Source: Pelomonas asaccharophilus_A
Lineage (GTDB): Bacteria > Pseudomonadota > Gammaproteobacteria > Burkholderiales > Burkholderiaceae_C
Assembly: GCF_031458115.1 (NCBI RefSeq)
Contig: NZ_JAVDXV010000001.1
Location: forward strand, 558,001 to 622,000
Direction of reading: 5' to 3'
DNA length: 64,000 bases
Positions 24,092-32,315 of the stretch are shown piece after piece (position 1 is the first letter of the stretch; each line of letters starts with the position of its first letter). Below the pieces are notes generated by a model that was not told the origin of the DNA, ran no database searches, and saw only the letters and a list, made by a program, of their open reading frames with translations. A program made the position numbers and the translations under genes.

Positions 24092-25738
24092 ATGGCATTG
24101 ATGGGCCGGATGATGTCGGCGCCGCTGCTGATCTCGACGCTGCTGACGCACGCCGAGCGGCACGCGGGCGAGACCGAGATCGTCAGCAAGCGGGTCGAAG
24201 GCGACCTGCATCGCAGCAACTGGCGCGAGGTGGCGCTGCGCTCGCGCCAGGCCGCGCAGGCGTTCGCGCGGCTGGGCTGCCAGCCCGGCGACCGTGTCGG
24301 CACGCTGGCCTGGAACGGCCACCGCCATGTCGAGATCTACTACGGCACGTCGGGCTCGGGCCTGGTGTGCCACACCATCAACCCGCGCCTGTTCCCGGAG
24401 CAGATCGTCTGGATCGCCGGCGACGCCGAGGACCGCGTGCTGTGCTTCGACGAGACCTTCCTGCCGCTGGTCGAGAAGATCGCGCCGCTGCTGAAGACCG
24501 TGCAGCACTTCGTGCTGATGACGTCGCGCGCCCACATGCCGGCGCAGACGGCCATTCCCAACCTGCTGTGCTTCGACGACCTGCTGGCCGCTGAAGATGG
24601 CGACTACGCCTGGCCCTTGTTCGACGAGAACACCGCGTCCAGCATCTGCTACACGTCCGGCACCACGGGCAACCCGAAAGGCGCCGTCTACAGCCACCGC
24701 TCCACCGTGCTGCACGCCTACGCGGCGGCGCTGCCTGACGCGATGGACTGCTCCAGCCGCGACGTGATCCTGCCGGTCGTGCCGATGTTCCATGTCAACG
24801 CCTGGGGCCTGCCCTACAGCGCGGCGCTGGTGGGCTTCAAGCTGGTGCTGCCCGGGCCGCACCTGGACGGCAAGAGCCTGTACGAACTGTTCGAGGGCGA
24901 GAAGGTCACGTTCAGTGCCGGCGTGCCCACCGTGTGGCTGGGCCTGCTGAACTACGTGAAGGCCAACGGCCTGAAGTTCTCGACCTTCAAGCGCACCGTC
25001 ATCGGCGGCGCGGCTTGCCCGCCGGCGATGATGAAGTCGCTGCAGCAGGACTACGGCATCGAGGTCATCCACGCCTGGGGCATGACGGAGATGTCGCCGC
25101 TGGGCACGCTGTCCAAGCTGACGACGCGCCAGCTGAGCCTGCCGGCGGATGCGCAGCAGCGCCTGCTGGAGAAGCAGGGCCGCGTCATCTACGGCGTCGA
25201 CATGGCCATCATCGACGACGACGGCCGCTCGCTGCCCTGGGATGGCGTCAGTTCCGGCAACCTGGTCGTGCGCGGCCACTGGGTCATCAGCCAGTACTTC
25301 AAGAACGACGCGTCGCCGCTGGTCAGCGTCGACGGCGAGCCGGGCTGGTTCCCCACCGGCGACGTGGCCACCATCGATGCCGACGGCTTCATGCAGATCA
25401 CCGACCGCAGCAAGGACGTCATCAAGTCCGGCGGCGAATGGATCTCGTCCATCGACCTGGAGAACATCGCGATGGCCCACCCGGCCGTGTTCGAGGCCGC
25501 CGTCATCGCGGCCCGGCATCCGAAGTGGGACGAGCGCCCGCTGCTGGTGGTCGTCAAGAAGCCGGATGTCACCGTCACGCGTGAGGAGCTGCTGAGCTTC
25601 TACGAAGGCCGCATCGCCAAGTGGCAGGTGCCCGACGACGTGGTCTTCGTCACCGAGATCCCGCATACCGCCACCGGCAAGATCCAGAAGCTGAAGCTGC
25701 GCGACCAGCTCAAGGACCACCGTCTGCCGACGGCCTGA
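24092..25738 (+). CDS. Long-chain acyl-CoA synthetase (AMP-forming, FadD/DmdB-like)
   Basis: 548 residues of the adenylate-forming superfamily. The P-loop ICYTSGTTGNPKGAVYSHRS lies around residue 185, with VVPMFHVNAWGLPYSA, the AMP-binding VIHAWGMTEMSPLGTL, GWFPTGDVATIDADGFMQITDRSKD and the C-terminal catalytic lysine in IPHTATGKIQKLKLRDQL. It activates a carboxylic acid to its CoA thioester. Features resemble the medium/long-chain and 3-methylmercaptopropionate ligases, so chain length is uncertain. CAGGAG at the right spacing supports ATG 24092. A substrate-binding protein gene follows 47 bases on, which suggests that the ABC importer may bring in a substrate related to this enzyme. Confidence 0.88.
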   Translation: MALMGRMMSAPLLISTLLTHAERHAGETEIVSKRVEGDLHRSNWREVALRSRQAAQAFARLGCQPGDRVGTLAWNGHRHVEIYYGTSGSGLVCHTINPRLFPEQIVWIAGDAEDRVLCFDETFLPLVEKIAPLLKTVQHFVLMTSRAHMPAQTAIPNLLCFDDLLAAEDGDYAWPLFDENTASSICYTSGTTGNPKGAVYSHRSTVLHAYAAALPDAMDCSSRDVILPVVPMFHVNAWGLPYSAALVGFKLVLPGPHLDGKSLYELFEGEKVTFSAGVPTVWLGLLNYVKANGLKFSTFKRTVIGGAACPPAMMKSLQQDYGIEVIHAWGMTEMSPLGTLSKLTTRQLSLPADAQQRLLEKQGRVIYGVDMAIIDDDGRSLPWDGVSSGNLVVRGHWVISQYFKNDASPLVSVDGEPGWFPTGDVATIDADGFMQITDRSKDVIKSGGEWISSIDLENIAMAHPAVFEAAVIAARHPKWDERPLLVVVKKPDVTVTREELLSFYEGRIAKWQVPDDVVFVTEIPHTATGKIQKLKLRDQLKDHRLPTA

Positions 25739-25785
25739 GCGCGCCCCATCAAGTTCCCGTTCCGTCACAACCACAGGAGACAAGC

Positions 25786-27039
25786 ATGTTCGACATCACT
25801 TCGGCCCGCTTCCCGTTGCGTGCACTGACCGCTGCGGCGGCCCTGGCGCTCGCTGCCGGCGCAGCCCAGGCGCAGAAGGGCGAGACCGTCAAGCTCGCCT
25901 ACATCGACGCGCTGTCCGGCCTGATGGGCCCGGTGGGCCAGAACCAGGTCAAGACCTTCCAGTTCCTGGGCGAGAAGTTCAACAAGAGCAACCCGGCCGG
26001 CGTGAAGTTCGAGGTCGTCACCTTCGACAACAAGCTGAGCCCCGCCGAGTCGCTGAACCTGCTGAAGGCCGCGGCCGACCAGGGCATCCGCTACATCATG
26101 CAAGGCAACGGCTCCAGCGTCGCGCTGGCGCTGAGCGACGCGGTGCAAAAGCACAACGAGCGCAACCCCGGCAAGGAAATCGTCTACCTGAACTACTCGG
26201 CGGTGGACCCGGATCTGACCAACAGCAAGTGCAGCTACTGGCACTTCCGCTTCGACGCCGACACGTCCATGAAGATGGAGGCGATGTCCTCCTTCATCAA
26301 GGACCAGCCGGACGTGAAGAAGGTCTTCCTGCTGAACCAGAACTATGCCCACGGCCACCAGGTCGCCAAGTACGCCAAGGAGACGCTGGCCCGCAAGCGC
26401 CCGGACATCCAGGTCGTTGGCGAGGACCTGCACCCGCTGGCCCAGGTGCGCGACTTCGCGCCCTACGTCGCCAAGATCAAGGCCAGCGGCGCCGACACCG
26501 TCATCACCGGCAACTGGGGCTCCGACCTGGCCCTGCTGGTCAAGGCCGCCAACGAGGCCGGCTACAACGGCAAGTTCTTCACCTACTACACCGGCGTGAC
26601 CGGCACGCCGACCGCGCTGGGGCAGGGCGGCGCGGGCCGCGTCTACCAGGTGGCCTACAGCCACTACAACATGGGCGGCGAGGTGCAGAAGCTGGCTGAC
26701 GAGTACAACAAGAAGTTCAACGACGACATGTACACGAACAGCATCCAGCACATCTACACGATGCTGAGCCAGGCCATGGCGAATGCCAAGTCGACGGACC
26801 CGGTCAAGGTCGCCGCGGCGCTGGAAGGCCTGAGCGTGAAGAGCTTCAACGGCGAAGTGACGATGCGCAAGACCGACCATCAGCTGCAGCAGCCGCTGTT
26901 CATCTCGGTCTGGCAGAAGGCCGACGCCAAGTTCCCGTACAGCCCCGAAAAGACGGGCATGACGCTGGCGCCGGTGAAGCAGTACGACAGCTATGTGTCG
27001 TCCACGCCGACCTCGTGCCAGATGAAGCGGCCCGGCTGA
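25786..27039 (+). CDS. ABC transporter substrate-binding protein, branched-chain amino acid type
   Basis: 417 residues. Signal peptide (RFPLRALTAAAALALAAGAAQA) and a type I periplasmic binding fold of the Leu/Ile/Val (HAAT) family: KLAYIDALSGLMGPVGQNQVKTF, FDNKLSPAESLNLLKAAADQGIRYIMQGNGS, VVGEDLHPLAQVRDFAPYVAKIKASGADTVI and TYYTGVTGTPTALG. The ligand is not certain: the pocket differs from classical LivK and many betaproteobacterial relatives bind aromatic or organic acids. CAGGAGA precedes ATG 25786. A hairpin with a short T-run separates it from the permease genes, letting the binding protein be made in excess. Confidence 0.88.
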   Translation: MFDITSARFPLRALTAAAALALAAGAAQAQKGETVKLAYIDALSGLMGPVGQNQVKTFQFLGEKFNKSNPAGVKFEVVTFDNKLSPAESLNLLKAAADQGIRYIMQGNGSSVALALSDAVQKHNERNPGKEIVYLNYSAVDPDLTNSKCSYWHFRFDADTSMKMEAMSSFIKDQPDVKKVFLLNQNYAHGHQVAKYAKETLARKRPDIQVVGEDLHPLAQVRDFAPYVAKIKASGADTVITGNWGSDLALLVKAANEAGYNGKFFTYYTGVTGTPTALGQGGAGRVYQVAYSHYNMGGEVQKLADEYNKKFNDDMYTNSIQHIYTMLSQAMANAKSTDPVKVAAALEGLSVKSFNGEVTMRKTDHQLQQPLFISVWQKADAKFPYSPEKTGMTLAPVKQYDSYVSSTPTSCQMKRPG

Positions 27040-27061
27040 TCGCCTGAGTCTTTGACCCCGT

Positions 27062-27092
27062 CGCGCCGTCGTTCAATCGACGGCGCGTTTCC
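27062..27092 (+). terminator. Hairpin/attenuator between binding-protein and permease genes
   Basis: CGCGCCGTCG (27062-27071) pairs with CGACGGCGCG (27078-27087) over loop TTCAAT and is followed by TTTCCTT. It is the only break in an otherwise tightly spaced operon, so partial termination is likely. Confidence 0.75.
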
Positions 27093-28136
27093 TTGACCCT
27101 GCCGGCTGCTGTCTTGGATCAACTCTTCATCAACCTGCTGAACGGCCTGTCGTCCGGCCTGCTGCTGTTCATGCTCAGCTCCGGGCTGACGCTGATCTTC
27201 AGCATGATGGGCGTGCTGAACTTCGCACACGCCAGCTTCTACATGGTGGGCGCCTACGTTGCCTACTCGCTGGTGGGCATCGTGGGCTTCTGGCTCGCGC
27301 TGCTGTTCGCGCCGCTGGCCGTAGGGGCGCTGGGCGCTGCGTTCGAGCGGCTGGCGCTGCGCCGGGTGCACAAGTTCGGCCATGTGCCCGAGCTGCTGAT
27401 CACCTTCGGCCTGTCCTACGTCATCCTCGAACTGGTGCAGCTGATCTGGGGCCGCACGGCGGTGCCGTTCACGCCGCCGCCCTCGCTGCAGGGCTCGGCC
27501 TTCACCATCGTGTCGCATCCGGTGGAAGGCATGTCGCTGATGCTGGGCAAGGCGGGGCCGGAGATCTGCGCCGCGGCGGGTGTGGCCTGCTCCAACTTCC
27601 CGCTCACCAAGGTGTTCATGATGGCCGTGGCGCTGCTGATGCTGCTGGCGCTGTGGCTGCTGCTGACGCGCACCCGCGTGGGCCTGGTCATCCAGGCCTC
27701 GTTGACGCATCCCGAGATGGTCGAGGCGCTGGGCCACAACGTGCCGCGCGTGCTGATGCTGGTGTTCGGCAGCGGCTGCGCGCTGGCCGGGCTGGCCGGC
27801 GTGGTCGGCGGCATCACCTTCGTGACCGAGCCCAACATGGCCGCCTTCATCGGCGCCATCATTTTCGTGGTCGTCGTGGTGGGCGGCATCGGCTCGCTGG
27901 CCGGCGCCTTCGTGGGTTCCATCGTCGTGGGCTTGTTGCAAACGCTGCCGCTGACCATCAACGGCTCGCTGGCGACGCTGCTGAACAGCTTCGGCGCCGG
28001 CGTCACGCCCAGCACGCCGGGCTATCCGCTGCTGCGGCTGACCGTCGCCGAAGTCACCCCCATCCTGCCCTACCTGCTGATGGTGCTGATCCTGATCTTC
28101 CGGCCCAAGGGCCTCCTGGGTACGCGGGAGGACTGA
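27093..28136 (+). CDS. livH: Branched-chain amino acid-type ABC transporter permease (LivH-like)
   Basis: 347 residues with about eight membrane helices. Family marks include LFINLLNGLSSGLLLFMLSSGLTLIFSMMGVLNFAHASFYM near the N-terminus and VVVVGGIGSLAGAFVGSIVVG (the EAA-like loop region). The start is not firm: TTG 27093 sits immediately after the terminator hairpin, and TTG 27114 is a second option giving MDQLFINLL; no clear Shine-Dalgarno is present for either. It forms the inner-membrane channel together with the next permease, whose ATG overlaps its stop (TGATG). Confidence 0.9.
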   Translation: MTLPAAVLDQLFINLLNGLSSGLLLFMLSSGLTLIFSMMGVLNFAHASFYMVGAYVAYSLVGIVGFWLALLFAPLAVGALGAAFERLALRRVHKFGHVPELLITFGLSYVILELVQLIWGRTAVPFTPPPSLQGSAFTIVSHPVEGMSLMLGKAGPEICAAAGVACSNFPLTKVFMMAVALLMLLALWLLLTRTRVGLVIQASLTHPEMVEALGHNVPRVLMLVFGSGCALAGLAGVVGGITFVTEPNMAAFIGAIIFVVVVVGGIGSLAGAFVGSIVVGLLQTLPLTINGSLATLLNSFGAGVTPSTPGYPLLRLTVAEVTPILPYLLMVLILIFRPKGLLGTRED

Positions 28137-29434
28137 TGAGCAACGCCAAAGAGTTCCACTTCAAGCCGCTCAACGTCGGCCGCTGGATCGTCTGGGGCTT
28201 GTTCGCCCTGATCCTGTTCGTCGCGCCGCGCATCTGGACCAGCGGCCTCGCGCAGACCATGCTGACGCAGATGGGCATAGGCATCATTGCCTGCCTGGCC
28301 TACAACATGCTGCTGGGCCAGGGCGGCATGCTGAGCTTCGGCCACGCCGTCTACAGCGGCATGGGCGCCTTCCTGACCATCCACGCGCTGAACATGGCCG
28401 GTGCCGGCACGCTGGGCATCCCGGTCAGCCTGATCCCGCTGGTGGGTGGCCTGGCCGGCCTGCTGTGCGCGGTGTTCCTGGGCTATGTGTCGACGAAGAA
28501 GGCCGGCACGCCATTCGCGATGATCACGCTGGGCATCGGCGAGCTGGTGTTCGCGCTGGCGCTGATGCTGCCGGAGTTCTCGGGCGGCGAGGGCGGCGTG
28601 TCCAGCAACCGCGTCATCGGCAAGCCGGTGATGGGCATCTCGTTCGGGCCGCAGATCCAGGTCTACTATCTGGTCGCTGTCTACTGTTTCATCTGCACGG
28701 CGCTGATGTTCGCGCTGACGCGCACGCCGCTGGGCCGCATGCTGAACGCCGTGCGCGACAACCCGGAGCGCGTCGAGTTCGTGGGCTACGACACGCACTG
28801 GGTGCGTTTCATGATCTTCACGATCTCCGGCTTCTTCGCCGGCATCGCCGGGGGCCTGGGCGCCATCAACACCGAGATCGTCAACGGCGCCGACGTGCTG
28901 CATGCGGCGCGCTCCGGCGCCTACCTGCTGTTCACCTTCCTGGGCGGCGCGATGTTCTTCTTCGGCCCCATCATCGGCGCGGTGCTGATGGTGTTCTGCG
29001 GCGTCATGCTGGCCGAGCTGACCAAGGCCTGGCTGCTGTACCTGGGCCTGATCTTCCTGTTCATGGTCATGTATGCGCCGGGCGGCATCGCCAGCCTGAT
29101 CCTGATGAACCTGCGCGTGGCGGCCTTCGGCAAGCTGGGCAAGATCTGGACGTCCTACCTGGCGCTGGCCGGCGCTGCGCTGGCCGCGCTGGTGGGTGCG
29201 GCGGCCATGATCGAGATGCTGTACCACCGCCAGCTCAATGAAGCGCTGGGGCCGGAGCTGCGCTTCATGGGCGCCACGCTGAACAGCTCGGGCATTGATG
29301 CCTGGTTCGGTGCCGGTCTCCTGATCGTCGTGGGCTGCGCGTTGTTCGAGCTGGCGCGGCGCCACTATGTGCACCAGTGGGGCGAGATCCAGGAAGACAT
29401 CGAGAAGGAAATCAAACGTCGGGAGGCTCTATGA
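28136..29434 (+). CDS. livM: Branched-chain amino acid-type ABC transporter permease (LivM-like)
   Basis: 432 residues, longer than the usual 310-360. The core (about 20-330) has the LivM pattern: LGQGGMLSFGHAVYSGMGAFLTI, GTPFAMITLGIGELVFALALMLPE and GRMLNAVRDNPERVEFVGYDTHWVRFMIFTISGFFAGIAGGLGAI. An extra C-terminal part holds two more hydrophobic segments (LALAGAALAALVGAAAMIEM and GAGLLIVVGCALFELAR) and a charged tail. Start ATG 28136 overlaps the livH stop by one base, and its own stop overlaps the livG start (ATGA). Confidence 0.9.
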   Translation: MSNAKEFHFKPLNVGRWIVWGLFALILFVAPRIWTSGLAQTMLTQMGIGIIACLAYNMLLGQGGMLSFGHAVYSGMGAFLTIHALNMAGAGTLGIPVSLIPLVGGLAGLLCAVFLGYVSTKKAGTPFAMITLGIGELVFALALMLPEFSGGEGGVSSNRVIGKPVMGISFGPQIQVYYLVAVYCFICTALMFALTRTPLGRMLNAVRDNPERVEFVGYDTHWVRFMIFTISGFFAGIAGGLGAINTEIVNGADVLHAARSGAYLLFTFLGGAMFFFGPIIGAVLMVFCGVMLAELTKAWLLYLGLIFLFMVMYAPGGIASLILMNLRVAAFGKLGKIWTSYLALAGAALAALVGAAAMIEMLYHRQLNEALGPELRFMGATLNSSGIDAWFGAGLLIVVGCALFELARRHYVHQWGEIQEDIEKEIKRREAL

Positions 29435-30207
29435 GCTACGCGCTTGAACTGCGCGATGTGCGCAAGAGCTTCGGCAAGAGCGAGATCATCCGCGGCGCCA
29501 ACCTGGCCGTGCAGGCCGGCGAGCGCGTGGCCATCATCGGCCCCAACGGTGCCGGCAAGAGCACGCTGTTCAACCTGATCAGCGGCCGCTTCGCGCCCAC
29601 GTCGGGCGAGATCCATCTGCACGGTCAGCGCATCCAGGGCAAGAAGCCCTTCGAGATCAACCGGCTGGGCCTGTCGCGCAGCTTCCAGGTGTCCAACCTG
29701 TTCACGCGGCTGTCGGTGTTCGAGAACATCCGCTGCGCGGTGCTGTGGAGCCTGGGCCACCGCTACGCGTTCTGGAAGTTCCTGGCCGACCTGGACGATG
29801 CCAACGACCGCGCCGAGCAGATCCTGGAGATGCTCAAGCTCGACAAGCGCCGAGACGTGCTGGCCATGAACCTCACCTATGCCGAGGCGCGTGCGCTGGA
29901 GATCGGCATCACCATCGCGGGCGGCTCCAGCGTCATCCTGCTGGACGAACCCACGGCCGGCATGAGCAAGAGCGAGACCAAGCGCTTCATCCAGCTGATC
30001 CGCGACGTGACGGTGGGCAAGACGCTGCTGACCGTGGAGCACGACATGGGCGTCGTGTTCGGGCTGGCCGACAAGATCGCGGTGCTGGTCTACGGCGAGG
30101 TCATTGCCTTCGACACGCCGGAGGCGGTGCGCGCGAATGCGAAGGTGCAGGAGGCCTATCTGGGTTCGGTGCTGGCCGAGCAGCAGGCGGCAGGAGCGGC
30201 GGCATGA
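29431..30207 (+). CDS. livG: ABC transporter ATP-binding protein (LivG-like)
   Basis: 258 residues. Walker A IIGPNGAGKST around residue 37, Q-loop LGLSRSFQVSNLFTRLSV, Walker B VILLDEPTAGMSKSETKRFIQL and H-loop TVEHDMGVVFGLADKIAVLVYG, the last being the LivG-type extension. The signature region reads LTYAEARALEIGITIAGG, where LivG proteins normally have LSYGEQRALEIA: the usual GEQ is AEA. A GGGAGG ribosome site precedes ATG 29431. It pairs with LivF to energise the importer. Confidence 0.92.
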   Translation: MSYALELRDVRKSFGKSEIIRGANLAVQAGERVAIIGPNGAGKSTLFNLISGRFAPTSGEIHLHGQRIQGKKPFEINRLGLSRSFQVSNLFTRLSVFENIRCAVLWSLGHRYAFWKFLADLDDANDRAEQILEMLKLDKRRDVLAMNLTYAEARALEIGITIAGGSSVILLDEPTAGMSKSETKRFIQLIRDVTVGKTLLTVEHDMGVVFGLADKIAVLVYGEVIAFDTPEAVRANAKVQEAYLGSVLAEQQAAGAAA

Positions 30208-30914
30208 GTGATCCGCGAACCCTGAAGCTGGACAACGTCCACGCGTTCTACGGCAAGAGCCATGTACTGCACGGCGTCAGCATGCAGGTCAACCCGGGCG
30301 AGATCGTCAGCCTGCTGGGCCGCAACGGCGCGGGCCGCTCCACGATGGTCAAGACCATCATGGGCCAGGTCGATGCCAAGGGCTCGGTGCTGTGGGGCGA
30401 CAGGGAACTGGTGGGCCGCGAGGCCTACGAGATCGCGCATCTGGGCATCGGCTACGTGCCCGAGAACCGCGACATCTTCCCCAAGCTCACCGTGCACCAG
30501 AACCTGATGCTGGGCGAGAAGACCAAGAACAAGAGCCCGCGCTGGAGCTTCGACGACATGTACCGCATGTTCCCGCGGCTCAAGGAGCGCCAGCACACCG
30601 AGGCCGGCGTGCTGTCGGGCGGCGAGCAGCAGATGCTCACGCTGTGCCGGACGCTGATGGGCGACCCCGACCTCATCATGATCGACGAGCCCACCGAAGG
30701 CCTGGCGCCCAAGATCGTCGAGCTGGTGGCCGAGTACCTGAAGGAACTGAAGAACCGCGGCATCGCCGTGCTGCTGGTCGAGCAGAAGCTGGCCATCGCG
30801 CTGGAGATCTCCGAGCGCTGCTACGTGATGGGCCACGGTCGCATCGTGTTCGAGGGCAGCCCCGCAGACCTGCGCGCCAACGCCTACATCCGCAAGGAGT
30901 GGCTGGAGGTCTAG
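30204..30914 (+). CDS. livF: ABC transporter ATP-binding protein (LivF-like), Walker A Lys replaced by Arg
   Basis: 236 residues ending the importer operon; ATG 30204 overlaps the livG stop. The signature LSGGEQQMLTLCRTLMGDP, Walker B LIMIDEPTEGLAP and LLVEQKLAIALEISERCYVMGHGRI are normal. Walker A reads GRNGAGRST: Arg45 (codon CGC at 30336-30338) stands in place of the lysine that contacts the ATP phosphates. I believe similar Arg forms occur in some betaproteobacterial LivF proteins, but I cannot verify that here. A structured intergenic repeat follows the stop. Confidence 0.92.
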   Translation: MSDPRTLKLDNVHAFYGKSHVLHGVSMQVNPGEIVSLLGRNGAGRSTMVKTIMGQVDAKGSVLWGDRELVGREAYEIAHLGIGYVPENRDIFPKLTVHQNLMLGEKTKNKSPRWSFDDMYRMFPRLKERQHTEAGVLSGGEQQMLTLCRTLMGDPDLIMIDEPTEGLAPKIVELVAEYLKELKNRGIAVLLVEQKLAIALEISERCYVMGHGRIVFEGSPADLRANAYIRKEWLEV

Positions 30915-30920
30915 AACGGG

Positions 30921-31038
30921 GCCCCTCGTCCAAGGAGTACCTTGGCCGGTCCCCCGAGGGGACGGCGATGCTCACGGCATTGAGCCGCTCGCACATCGCC
31001 AGACGGGCCGGCTTGGGAGCGGCCCGGCGCTCGGCCCG
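30921..31038. repeat. Structured intergenic repeat, copy 1
   Basis: This element lies between the convergent ends of livF and the GGDEF-like gene. CCCCTCG (30922-30928) can pair with CGAGGGG (30955-30961), enclosing a perfect hairpin CCAAGG-agta-CCTTGG (30930-30945). Downstream are GGCGATG/CATCGCC arms (30964-30970, 30994-31000) and a GC-rich block ending CGGCCCGGCGCTCGGCCCG. From 30947 on it matches copy 2 (43051-43143) at roughly 80 of 93 positions. Confidence 0.8.
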
Positions 31039-31050
31039 TTGTTGGACCGA

Positions 31051-31551
31051 TCAAGCCAGCTGCCTTCGCGCCGCCTCCGCCAGCTCGGCGCCCTGGCGCC
31101 CGTCCTCCGGGAACACCGCCGTGCCGATGCGTACGGCCATCTGCAGCCGCTGGCCGTCCATGCCGTAGGCGCCTCGCAGCGTCTGCAGCAGCCGCTGCTC
31201 CACCAGCGCCGCCTCGTCGCTGCCCGCATTCAGCAGCAGCACCGCGAAGCTGTGCTCGCCCACGCGCTGCACCTCGTCCGCGCTGCGCACGCGGTTGCGC
31301 AGGCGCTGGCTGGCCGTGTGGATCAGGCTCTCGCGCTCCTCGTCGCTGGGCAGGCGTTCGGGCGGTGCCAGCACGGCCACTTCCACCCACAGCAGCGCGA
31401 GCTGGCCGCCCTCGCGGCGGCTCTGGGCCAGCAGGCGCGACACGCGCAGGTTGTAGGCGGTCAGGGAATCGATGGCGAGCAGCGGCGGCGTCGCGCCACC
31501 ACGGGGAGGTTGGGGTGGGTTGTTGGCGAACATGAGGACGGTTGGGGTCAT
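31051..31551 (-). CDS. Degenerate GGDEF-like domain protein
   Basis: 166 residues with the outline of a GGDEF (diguanylate cyclase) domain: IDSLTAYNLRVSRLLAQSRREGGQLALLWVEV, then LRNRVRSADEVQRVGEHSFAVLLLNA and VRIGTAVFPEDG. The signature GGDEF is replaced by VGEHS, and the inhibitory RxxD is not clear, so it is unlikely to make cyclic di-GMP; it may bind nucleotide or proteins. No signal peptide, membrane helix or sensor domain. ATG 31551 is the first good start; the later ATG at MFANN is possible. It is divergent from the ECF sigma gene and 12 bases from the repeat element. Confidence 0.65.
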   Translation of the reverse strand: MTPTVLMFANNPPQPPRGGATPPLLAIDSLTAYNLRVSRLLAQSRREGGQLALLWVEVAVLAPPERLPSDEERESLIHTASQRLRNRVRSADEVQRVGEHSFAVLLLNAGSDEAALVEQRLLQTLRGAYGMDGQRLQMAVRIGTAVFPEDGRQGAELAEAARRQLA

Positions 31552-31758
31552 GGGGTCACTCCGACAAGGGCGGGGTGCCTGCGCAGACGGCCTCCGGAAG
31601 AACCGGCCTCCCTGGCTGTCTTTGCTAACCACCCTCATACCTAAGGAACGCAAACCGCCTGCGAAACCCGACATCGCATCCGAAAGAATTTCTGACGCGC
31701 TGTCTTGGGGAGGGCCAAAGCCAGCGTTCCGACGCCTTCAGCCGTTAGAGTGCGGCGC

Positions 31759-32313
31759 GTGCAAGACATCACCCAGCTTCTGCAGGCCGCCCAGCAGGGC
31801 GACCGCGCCGCCGCCGACGAGGTGGTGGCGCAGCTCTATGCCGACCTGCAGCGCATGGCACGCCGGCAGATGCGCGAGGCGGGTCATCTGACGCTGCTGG
31901 ACACGACCGCGCTGGTGCACGAGGCCTGGCTGCGCCTGTCCGGCGCCCAGGGCGCGGCCTTCCCCGACCGGCGCCACTTCCTCGCCTACGCGGCCCAGGC
32001 CATGCGCTCCGTCGTCATCGATCTGGTGCGTGCGCGCCAGGCCGAGCGCCGCGGTGGCGGCCAGCAACACCTGACGCTGAACACGGCCATCGCCGAGCTG
32101 ACGCCGCAGGGCGACGACGCGATCCTTCGCGTGCACGAGGCGCTGGATGAGCTGGCCGCACTGGAGCCACGGCTGGCCCAGGTGGTGGAGATGCGCTACT
32201 TTGGTGGCCTGCTGGAGAGTGAGATCGCGCTGGCGTTGGGCGTCACCGAGCGCACCGTGCAGCGTGACTGGCAGAAGGCACGGTTGTTCCTGTCCATGGC
32301 TTTGCAGGGGTAG
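31759..32313 (+). CDS. ECF-type RNA polymerase sigma factor (TIGR02999-like)
   Basis: About 184 residues from GTG 31759. Region 2 is seen in LLDTTALVHEAWLRLSG and FLAYAAQAMRSVVIDLVRARQAERRGG; region 4 helix-turn-helix in YFGGLLESEIALALGVTERTVQRDWQKARLFL. The phrase HFLAYAAQAMR and the neighbouring TPR kinase gene place it in the ECF group linked to Ser/Thr kinases (TIGR02999). No ATG fits; GTG 31750 and 31759 are both possible, the latter giving the family's usual length. No anti-sigma gene is near, so activation may depend on the kinase that starts three bases after its stop. Confidence 0.85.
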   Translation: MQDITQLLQAAQQGDRAAADEVVAQLYADLQRMARRQMREAGHLTLLDTTALVHEAWLRLSGAQGAAFPDRRHFLAYAAQAMRSVVIDLVRARQAERRGGGQQHLTLNTAIAELTPQGDDAILRVHEALDELAALEPRLAQVVEMRYFGGLLESEIALALGVTERTVQRDWQKARLFLSMALQG

Positions 32314-32315
32314 CG

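Noticed and set aside
22093..24303. A single minus-strand frame covering both msrB and the selO region
   Set aside because: Only the last 139 codons (MsrB) are real; the upstream part is the shifted frame of selO, which is clearly coded in another frame.
31552..31758. GGAAC at about 31645 as an ECF-type -35 box for autoregulation of the sigma/kinase module
   Set aside because: No convincing -10 at the right distance; one short motif is not enough.
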